Shown here in pieces: positions 1 to 5,006 of a stretch of 5,642 bases of DNA. A program made the position numbers and the translations under genes. How positions within the stretch are numbered: position 1 is the stretch's first letter; every line of letters starts with the position of its first letter. Source of the stretch: Clostridiales bacterium (lineage in GTDB: Bacteria > Bacillota > Clostridia > Lachnospirales > Anaerotignaceae); assembly GCA_021202325.1 (NCBI GenBank), contig JAJQDF010000034.1, forward strand, positions 1 to 5,642. The letters are read 5' to 3'. The notes below the pieces were generated by a model that did no database searches, was not told the origin of the DNA, and saw only the letters and a program-made list of their open reading frames with translations.

Positions 1-24
1 ACATTATATGGGGAGAGGATATAT

Positions 25-576
25 ATGAAAAAGGCTTATTTATTTTTGGCGTATGGATTTGAAGAGGTAGAAGCACTGACTTCTGTGGATCTTTTAAGAC
101 GAGCAGGCATTTCGGTAATAACAGTATCGATTTCCGGCAAGAACCTTGTTACGGGTGCGCACTCCATTCCTGTGGTTGCCGATATCAAATTCGATGAAAG
201 TGACTTTGATGATGTCGATGCTCTCATCATTCCCGGCGGACAGCCCGGCGTGGACAACCTTACTTCATGCTCAAGGACTGTTGAGATAATCAAAAAGAAT
301 TATGAAGAAGGAAAGCTTATTGGAGCCATATGTGCCGCTCCGATGCTTCTTGGCAAAATCGGCATTCTTGAGGGCAGGACGGCTACCTGCTATCCGGGAT
401 GCGAAGGCGCCCTTAAAGGAGCAAATATTTCCGAGGACAATGTATGCGTTGACGGAAACGTAATAACATCCAGAGGAGTCGGCACAGCCATTGATTTTGC
501 CCTTGAACTTATAAAATATCTTGTGGGCGAAGATAAGGCCGAAGAGGTAAAGGATTCCATAGTTTATAAAAACTAA
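25..576 (+). CDS. DJ-1/PfpI family protein (DJ-1/YajL/ThiJ-like, class I glutamine amidotransferase fold)
   Basis: This 183-aa protein has the usual length and layout of a single-domain DJ-1/PfpI protein. Visible landmarks are the N-terminal strand followed by GFEEVEA (residues 11-17; Glu16 aligns with DJ-1 Glu18), LLRRAGI (23-29), the IIPGGQPG turn (68-75), and the nucleophile elbow GAICAAP (100-106) with Cys103 matching DJ-1 Cys106. The CYPG motif (122-125) is typical of the YajL-like branch. Family members are cytosolic and have been linked to oxidative-stress protection, redox-sensitive chaperone activity and methylglyoxal/glyoxalase or deglycase activity (the last is disputed); the substrate here cannot be read from sequence. 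Besides Cys103 there are four more cysteines (82, 122, 126, 141). The ATG is supported by a purine-rich GGGAGAGG Shine-Dalgarno site at about 11-18. The stop codon overlaps that of the convergent minus-strand gene. Older annotations call such proteins 'ThiJ' or '4-methyl-5(B-hydroxyethyl)-thiazole monophosphate biosynthesis', a misleading name. The family call is firm; the specific function is not. Confidence 0.93.
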   Translation: MKKAYLFLAYGFEEVEALTSVDLLRRAGISVITVSISGKNLVTGAHSIPVVADIKFDESDFDDVDALIIPGGQPGVDNLTSCSRTVEIIKKNYEEGKLIGAICAAPMLLGKIGILEGRTATCYPGCEGALKGANISEDNVCVDGNVITSRGVGTAIDFALELIKYLVGEDKAEEVKDSIVYKN

Positions 577-989
577 ACGTATATGTTGCTGAACAGAGTT
601 TCAAGCAAGCCCTTGTGCAGACGGCTTACACCCATAGAGGCATATGCGCTCAGCACCACATCTATATCAATATTGTATATGTATGACACCTGCTCCGGAG
701 AATACGAGTCCGTAATGCCGCATTCAAGCTGACGCTTAAAGGCACGGCAAAGCTCTCCGGAGCCGTTTTTCATTATGACGGCAAAGGCAGATGGAGTAAT
801 TGCGCCTATTTTGTTTTCGGAAGCTATTTTCTCCAGCTCTTCGGCGGAGATACTGAGAAGCTCGATCACCTCTTTTTTGTCGTATGGAATGGGAGATGTT
901 TTCAAAAACAAATCTATTGCACGAAGCCTGGATATAATATTATTGCGGTAATGAGTCAGATAGGGCTCACCGTTCACTGCTGTATTCAT
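573..989 (-). CDS. Uncharacterised conserved-looking protein with two helix-turn-helix-like segments
   Basis: I do not recognise this 138-aa protein as a named family, but it looks like a real gene. The ATG (complement of 987-989) is preceded by a near-perfect AAGGAGG Shine-Dalgarno site 9 bases upstream, and no plus-strand gene competes for the region. There is no signal peptide or membrane segment, so it is presumably cytosolic. It is predicted to be mostly helical. Two stretches resemble helix-turn-helix units: residues about 38-73 (KKEVIELLSISAEELEKIAS and onward) and 96-121 (YSPEQVSYIYNIDIDVVLSA and onward). That would fit a small DNA-binding or regulatory protein, but this is inference from pattern only. 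Its 3' end overlaps the DJ-1 family gene by four bases, stop against stop. Its 5' end faces the other uncharacterised gene across an AT-rich gap of about 170 bases. An alternative is a structural or adaptor protein with no DNA binding. Confidence 0.78.
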   Translation of the reverse strand: MNTAVNGEPYLTHYRNNIISRLRAIDLFLKTSPIPYDKKEVIELLSISAEELEKIASENKIGAITPSAFAVIMKNGSGELCRAFKRQLECGITDSYSPEQVSYIYNIDIDVVLSAYASMGVSRLHKGLLETLFSNIYV

Positions 990-1051
990 ATTGCAATGCC
1001 TCCTTAATAAATTTGATAAAAGAAAGTATAATAGTTATGCTCTTACAGAGA

Positions 1052-1081
1052 TAGATAACACTTTCATAATACGATTATAAT
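1052..1081 (+). promoter_or_regulatory. Candidate sigma-A promoter for the 1161-1682 gene
   Basis: A perfect TATAAT -10 box at 1076-1081 follows, after 18 bases, a weak -35 candidate TAGATA at 1052-1057 (four of six matches to TTGACA). Transcription would begin near 1088 and give a leader of about 70 bases before the TTG start. In so AT-rich a gap a TATAAT can occur by chance, so support is moderate at best. Confidence 0.35.
1066..1078. repeat. Small inverted repeat overlapping the divergent -10 boxes
   Basis: ATAAT-ACG-ATTAT is a perfect 5-3-5 inverted repeat. It overlaps the plus-strand TATAAT (1076-1081) and the minus-strand TATAAT (1079-1074). The position would suit an operator controlling both divergent genes. 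However, it is short and made almost only of A and T, so chance is a real alternative. Confidence 0.25.
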
Positions 1082-1145
1082 TAATTTTTATTCAGAGTTC
1101 TATATGTAATATATGGCTTATGCAAAGCATATATGGACGCCGATT

Positions 1146-1153
1146 GGCAGGTG
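1146..1153 (+). promoter_or_regulatory. Ribosome-binding site that selects a TTG start
   Basis: GGCAGGTG lies seven bases upstream of the in-frame TTG at 1161. The same AGGTG core is used by the gdpP gene in this window (AGGTGG ahead of 2602). By contrast, the in-frame ATG at 1113 has no purine-rich site in front of it. This decides the preferred start of the gene. Confidence 0.6.
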
Positions 1154-1160
1154 TTTAATT

Positions 1161-1682
1161 TTGAATGCTATAGAAAAATATTTCAGGTACCGCCAGAGCC
1201 TCATTGACCAGTATACCAAGGGAGATATGACCAAGAGGGAATATCTTCAAGCCAACTATGAGGCTGTGGTGTATAACGATATAAAGCCCTTCAAGAATAT
1301 AGATACGGTTCTTAAGGGCTTGTTCAATTATCAGTATTATAACGCCTTGGTAAAGGAGAAAAAGCAGGCCAGCACAATAAGGGATTTGGACTATGACGAG
1401 AAAAGAGCCTATCTTGACAGCTGCGACTATTATTACAGCCGAAAGGACAAGGCAACGCTTAAGGTATTGGAGCTCATGGATTTTAAAGGTGTCGAAGCCT
1501 ATTTTATAAAGGTTCGCTCCAAGGAGCTTAAGGGAAAGCTCTTTGAGATTGTGCTTGACGAATACAATATGATACTTCATTCGACAAATGAGCTAATACT
1601 AAAAAGACTTCGCGAGGAAGGTGCCTTTTGTGAAGAAAGTAAAAAATCTTTGATTGACGGGTATATTAATCAGAGGTATTGA
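1161..1682 (+). CDS. Uncharacterised clostridial-type protein, possibly DUF6648-like (TTG start; alternative ATG at 1113)
   Basis: From the TTG at 1161 this encodes about 173 aa; from the ATG at 1113 it would be 189 aa. I prefer the TTG because a Shine-Dalgarno site (1146-1153) sits at ideal spacing. The extra 16 residues look unlike the rest and would begin in the AT-rich control region. The protein is soluble, highly charged, helical and rich in Tyr and Lys, with no signal peptide or membrane segment. Striking segments, numbered from TTG, are YRQSLIDQYTKGDMTKREYL (10-29), KPFKNIDTVLKGLFNYQYYN (42-61), and the Tyr cluster CDYYYSRKDKA (88-98). These remind me of an uncharacterised clostridial family listed, I believe, as DUF6648; this is from memory and untested. 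No catalytic motif is evident. The stop codon lies in the likely -35 region of the pheA promoter. Confidence 0.8.
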   Translation: MNAIEKYFRYRQSLIDQYTKGDMTKREYLQANYEAVVYNDIKPFKNIDTVLKGLFNYQYYNALVKEKKQASTIRDLDYDEKRAYLDSCDYYYSRKDKATLKVLELMDFKGVEAYFIKVRSKELKGKLFEIVLDEYNMILHSTNELILKRLREEGAFCEESKKSLIDGYINQRY

Positions 1683-1708
1683 AAATGAGAAGCAATATGT
1701 GTTAAAAT
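1679..1708 (+). promoter_or_regulatory. Candidate extended -10 promoter for pheA
   Basis: TTGAAA (1679-1684, five of six matches to TTGACA) is followed after 18 bases by TAAAAT (1703-1708). A TG dinucleotide at 1700-1701 makes this an extended -10. The -35 box overlaps the stop codon of the upstream gene. It would drive pheA and probably gdpP, rplI and dnaB behind it. Confidence 0.45.
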
Positions 1709-1747
1709 ATATCATTAGTAATTTAAAATGTTTGGGGAGAATATCAA

Positions 1748-2575
1748 ATGAAACTGGGATATCTTGGGCCGAAGGGCACATTTACGGAGCAGGCCGCTTA
1801 TACCTATGCCGAAAGCTGTGGGGAAGAAACTGAATATATTATGTTTTCAAATATAACGGATGTTATTGCTTCCGTAAATGACGGGCTGATTGATGAAGGT
1901 GTCGTTCCCCTTGAAAATTCCATTGAGGGCACGGTGACCAGCACCATGGACACACTCATATTTGACACAAGCCTTTACATCAAAAACGAGCTTATACTTA
2001 AAATAAGCCAGAACCTTATGGCTCGAAAGGGAACAAAAATAGAAGATATAATTAAAGTAATATCCCACCCTCAGGGACTTGCCCAGTGCAGGAAATATAT
2101 CAAGGGCATAGGAGTCGGCGAAACCGTTGCCGTTTCATCCACGGCCGAGGCCGCCCATATTGTTTCCGAAAGCGCAGAGCCGGTGGCAGCTATTGCGCCG
2201 AAACGCTCTGCCGAGGTTTACGGACTGGATTTACTTGGCGAGGATATACAGGATGACCATACAAACGCAACACGCTTCGTTATTATTACAAGAAAAGAGA
2301 CAGAGCTTAAGGCAGGAATGAAAACAAGCTTAGCCTTCACCCTTGATGATGACAATTCTCCGGGACGGCTTTATAAAGTTCTTGACATTCTGAACATATA
2401 TGAGATAAATATGATAAAGATAGAGTCAAGGCCGGCTAAGCACAAACTTGGTACATATGTTTTTTATATTGATCTTGTTGCTGAAAATGAGGAGGACTTG
2501 AAGGATGCTGTTAAAATGCTTAAAAGAAAGGTTGCATTCTTTAAATTCCTCGGCTCATACACTTCGATTGGCTGA
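1748..2575 (+). CDS. pheA: Prephenate dehydratase, monofunctional, with C-terminal ACT domain
   Basis: The enzyme converts prephenate to phenylpyruvate with loss of water and CO2, the committed step to phenylalanine; it acts in the cytosol. The 275-aa length fits the monofunctional type, and no chorismate mutase domain is present. The catalytic part (about residues 1-182) starts with the family signature LGPKGTFTEQAAY (6-18). It also has PLENSIEGTV (54-63), SHPQGLAQC (106-114) and the catalytic TRF triad (Thr175-Arg176-Phe177). The ACT domain (about 192-272) should bind phenylalanine for feedback control. It carries IESRPAKHKLGTYVFYIDL (225-243) with the ESRP motif at 226-229, and SPGRLYKVL (204-212), where many relatives have G-A-L at the GALV motif. 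The ATG has a GGGGAGA site (1734-1740) seven bases upstream. A probable promoter lies just in front and gdpP follows 26 bases after the stop, which suggests co-transcription. Confidence 0.96.
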   Translation: MKLGYLGPKGTFTEQAAYTYAESCGEETEYIMFSNITDVIASVNDGLIDEGVVPLENSIEGTVTSTMDTLIFDTSLYIKNELILKISQNLMARKGTKIEDIIKVISHPQGLAQCRKYIKGIGVGETVAVSSTAEAAHIVSESAEPVAAIAPKRSAEVYGLDLLGEDIQDDHTNATRFVIITRKETELKAGMKTSLAFTLDDDNSPGRLYKVLDILNIYEINMIKIESRPAKHKLGTYVFYIDLVAENEEDLKDAVKMLKRKVAFFKFLGSYTSIG

Positions 2576-2601
2576 TATTCAGCAGAAATAGGTGGTTTAA
2601 T

Positions 2602-4545
2602 ATGGAAGAAGATAGGGATAACGCATTAAAATATTTGATAGTTTTGGCCGCCGCCGGAATTGTCGGCGCAGTTGTGGATGAGATTTTCGGCATTATTATT
2701 GTAGCGGCTGCATCGATAGTTGTTATGGCTGCTTATACTAAGAGCAGAGCATATAAAAATGTTGAGGCTGTCGATGAAGAGCCGACGGACGAGGATGAAG
2801 AGCCGGAGGTTGTGGTAAGAAACGATATACCGGTTCCCTATGCGGTTATAGATGAGGGCTTTAATATCATCGGTTGCAACGAGGAATTTTTGCAGCTCAT
2901 AGGCAGCAAAACATTCACCAGCTACAACATAAAGGAAAAGCTTCCCCTTTATAACGAGCACTTGAATAACCAGATAGTCAAAATAGGCGAGAGGGACTAC
3001 AGAATATATTCATCACATGCGGAGCTGAACGACGGTACAATTGCCAATTCACTCTGCTTTATGGATGTTACAGAAATACAAACGCTTAAAAATAGCATTG
3101 AAAACGACAGAACCGTTGTGGGACTCATATATATAGACAACTACGACGAGGTAATAGAGAGCATTGACGATTTGGCCATACCCATGTTTACGGCCATTGT
3201 GGACAGAAAGCTTACGGCGCTTATACACGATGCCAGAGGTATACTCAAAAAGACAGAGAAGGACAGATATTTCTTCTGTATTACTTATGAAGCACTGCTC
3301 GATATTCAGAAAAATAAATTTGACATACTTAACGAGATTCGTTCAATTACAATAGGCGAGCATATTCCGGTAACATTAAGTATAGGCATAGGTATAGGAG
3401 AGGTTTCTCTTGAGGCCGCAATGAAGAGCGCAAAGGCTGCCATTGACCTTGCCCTTGGCAGAGGCGGAGACCAGGCGCTTATTAAAAACGGCGACAAATA
3501 TATTTTCTACGGCGGAAAAAGCGGCGAGGTTTCCCATAACGCCAGAATTAGAGCCAGAGTTAAGGCCGACGCCCTTTCGGAGCTTATTGCCGAATCTGAG
3601 AGAGTATATGTCATGGGACATAAGATTGCCGATGCGGACTGCTTCGGTTCGTCAATGGGAATATACAGAATAGCCAAGTCATTGGGAAAGAGTTGCTCCA
3701 TAATACTGGACGGCATTCCTTCCACAATAAAGAAAATGACCGATAAATTTGCGGACAACCCGGATTATGACGACCTTATTGTAAATTCGCAGGATGCATG
3801 GCAGAGTATAACCGAAAATACATTGCTTATCATTGTGGATACCCATATAAACAGCAGAGTAGAGTCTGTAGATGTGCTGAACAGGGCATCCAAGGTCGTT
3901 GTTTTCGACCATCACAGGAAGAGTACGGACTTTATCGATAAGGCCGTAATGGTATATCATGAGCCCTATGCTTCATCGGCATGTGAGCTTGTAACAGAGA
4001 TGATACAGTATATAGGCGAAAAGGTTAGGCTGAAATCAGCTGAGGCCGATGCACTTTTGGCTGGAATTACGGTGGATACACAGAATTTCAGCATGAAAAC
4101 CGGTACTATAACATTTGAGGCGGCAGCATTCTTAAAACGCTGCGGTGCCGATGGAATACGAGTAAGAAAGCTTTTGCAGGAGGATTTAAGCGTGTTCAAG
4201 GCAAAGGCCCAGGCTGTGGCCGGTACGGAGCTCATATCGGACGGCATGTATATGGCGGTATGTCCTTCGGACTACGGCAATTCAGCGGTTACGGCGGCGC
4301 AGGCGGCCGATGAGCTGCTGGATGTCGAGGGAATAAAGGCTTCCTTTGTTCTCTGCGACAGCGACGGAACAATATTTGTAAGTGCAAGAAGCCTTGGAGA
4401 AATAAATGTACAGGTTATATTGGAAAAGATAGGCGGCGGCGGTCACCAGACCATAAGCGGTGCACAGTTTAAGGATAAGACGGTGGACGAAGTCAAGGAG
4501 ATTGTCAAGGAAGCCGTAAGACAGTATATAGAGGAGGCAAATTAA
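2602..4545 (+). CDS. gdpP: Cyclic-di-AMP phosphodiesterase GdpP (membrane-bound PAS - degenerate GGDEF - DHH/DHHA1 protein)
   Basis: GdpP hydrolyses the second messenger c-di-AMP to pApA and so affects potassium and osmotic balance, cell-wall stress and beta-lactam tolerance. The 647-aa length matches the family. Two membrane helices lie at about residues 10-26 and 28-46. An acidic linker (57-70) leads to a PAS-like domain (about 74-158), then a degenerate GGDEF domain (about 170-305) that lacks the GGDEF loop but keeps the family hallmark ALGRGGDQA (284-292). The DHH phosphodiesterase domain (about 333-500) has intact metal-binding motifs: H340-x3-D344-x-D346, VDTH with Asp413, DHH at 436-438, and VDT with Asp492. 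The DHHA1 domain ends with GGGGH (611-615). Catalysis should therefore be preserved. AGGTGG (2590-2595) precedes the ATG by six bases. The gene ends in TAATG, sharing one base with rplI. The usual upstream neighbour in many Firmicutes, a DUF2232/YybS membrane protein, is absent; pheA takes that place. Confidence 0.97.
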   Translation: MEEDRDNALKYLIVLAAAGIVGAVVDEIFGIIIVAAASIVVMAAYTKSRAYKNVEAVDEEPTDEDEEPEVVVRNDIPVPYAVIDEGFNIIGCNEEFLQLIGSKTFTSYNIKEKLPLYNEHLNNQIVKIGERDYRIYSSHAELNDGTIANSLCFMDVTEIQTLKNSIENDRTVVGLIYIDNYDEVIESIDDLAIPMFTAIVDRKLTALIHDARGILKKTEKDRYFFCITYEALLDIQKNKFDILNEIRSITIGEHIPVTLSIGIGIGEVSLEAAMKSAKAAIDLALGRGGDQALIKNGDKYIFYGGKSGEVSHNARIRARVKADALSELIAESERVYVMGHKIADADCFGSSMGIYRIAKSLGKSCSIILDGIPSTIKKMTDKFADNPDYDDLIVNSQDAWQSITENTLLIIVDTHINSRVESVDVLNRASKVVVFDHHRKSTDFIDKAVMVYHEPYASSACELVTEMIQYIGEKVRLKSAEADALLAGITVDTQNFSMKTGTITFEAAAFLKRCGADGIRVRKLLQEDLSVFKAKAQAVAGTELISDGMYMAVCPSDYGNSAVTAAQAADELLDVEGIKASFVLCDSDGTIFVSARSLGEINVQVILEKIGGGGHQTISGAQFKDKTVDEVKEIVKEAVRQYIEEAN

Positions 4546-4991
4546 TGAAACTTATATTACTTGAGGATGTGAAGGGCGTCGGTAAAAAGGGCGATGTTAT
4601 AAATAAAAGCGACGGATATGCGCTGAATTTCCTTATTCCCAAAAAGCTGGCTGTTGAGGCCACAAAGAGCAATATTAATGATTTGGAGCTCAAGAAGAAA
4701 TCTGAGGAAAGAAAACGCAAGGAAGAGCTGGAAGAAGCCAAAAGACTCGGCGACGAGCTTAAGGACAAGATTGTAAAGGTAAGCGTTAAGGCCGGCGAAA
4801 ACGGAAAGGTTTTCGGTTCCGTAACAAATAAGGAAATTGCGGCGGCGCTTCTCGAACAGACGGGAATTGAGATTGACAAAAAGAAAATCGTTATTGACGA
4901 GCCGATAAAGATGGTCGGTAGAAGAATTGTTAAGGTTAAACTCCATGCTAAAGTCACTGTAGAGATGACAGTGGAGATAGCAGGCGAGTAA
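4545..4991 (+). CDS. rplI: 50S ribosomal protein L9 (bL9)
   Basis: L9 binds 23S rRNA near the L1 stalk and reaches out toward the neighbouring ribosome; it helps keep the reading frame and supports ribosome quality. At 148 aa it has full family length. The N-terminal rRNA-binding domain (residues 1-40) shows the signature VKGVGKKGDVINKSDGYALN (9-28) followed by FLIPKKLA. A long charged connecting helix follows (about 41-75, rich in Lys and Glu). The C-terminal domain (about 76-148) contains GENGKVFGSVTNKEIA (84-99), GIEIDKKKI (107-115) and VKLHAKVTVEM (131-141). The start codon overlaps the gdpP stop (TAATG), and the Shine-Dalgarno site GAGGAGG (4531-4537) lies inside the end of gdpP. Translation of the two genes is therefore likely coupled. 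dnaB starts 15 bases downstream, and rplI-dnaB adjacency is widespread in Firmicutes. Confidence 0.98.
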   Translation: MKLILLEDVKGVGKKGDVINKSDGYALNFLIPKKLAVEATKSNINDLELKKKSEERKRKEELEEAKRLGDELKDKIVKVSVKAGENGKVFGSVTNKEIAAALLEQTGIEIDKKKIVIDEPIKMVGRRIVKVKLHAKVTVEMTVEIAGE

Positions 4992-5006
4992 AAGGGGATT
5001 TTTGAA

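Larger units (their letters stand above)
990..1160. promoter_or_regulatory. AT-rich divergent intergenic control region
   Basis: This gap separates the minus-strand gene ending at 989 from the plus-strand gene starting at 1161. It is clearly richer in A and T than the flanking genes. It must hold the promoters of both genes unless the plus-strand gene is read only from further away. The AAGGAGG ribosome-binding site of the minus-strand gene lies at about 999-1005. TATAAT boxes occur on the plus strand at 1027-1032 and 1076-1081 and on the minus strand at 1079-1074. For the minus strand I found no -35 hexamer better than three of six matches at proper spacing, so its promoter is left unassigned. 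No riboswitch-like fold or terminator is apparent. Confidence 0.6.

Noticed and set aside
36..293. 85-codon minus-strand frame opposite the DJ-1 family gene
   Set aside because: It is antisense to a clearly conserved coding region and lacks its own ribosome-binding site or recognisable product.
1027..1032. TATAAT on the plus strand upstream of the 1161 gene
   Set aside because: It is a perfect -10 hexamer but I found no acceptable -35 at the right distance, and the box at 1076-1081 is closer to the gene. The AT-rich context makes chance likely.
1119..1131. TATGC-AAA-GCATA hairpin as a possible riboswitch or terminator
   Set aside because: The stem is only five base pairs with a three-base loop and is not followed by a T-tract. 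It is too weak for a terminator and matches no riboswitch I know.
1155..1580. 141-codon minus-strand frame opposite the 1161-1682 gene
   Set aside because: The hydrophobic translation mirrors Lys/Tyr-rich codons on the other strand, and there is no good ribosome-binding site. The plus-strand frame has a coherent charged helical protein and a Shine-Dalgarno site.
3164..3960. Several short frames on both strands within gdpP (60-95 codons)
   Set aside because: All fall inside the continuous GdpP reading frame, whose domains are intact from end to end; none has a supporting start signal or a recognisable product.
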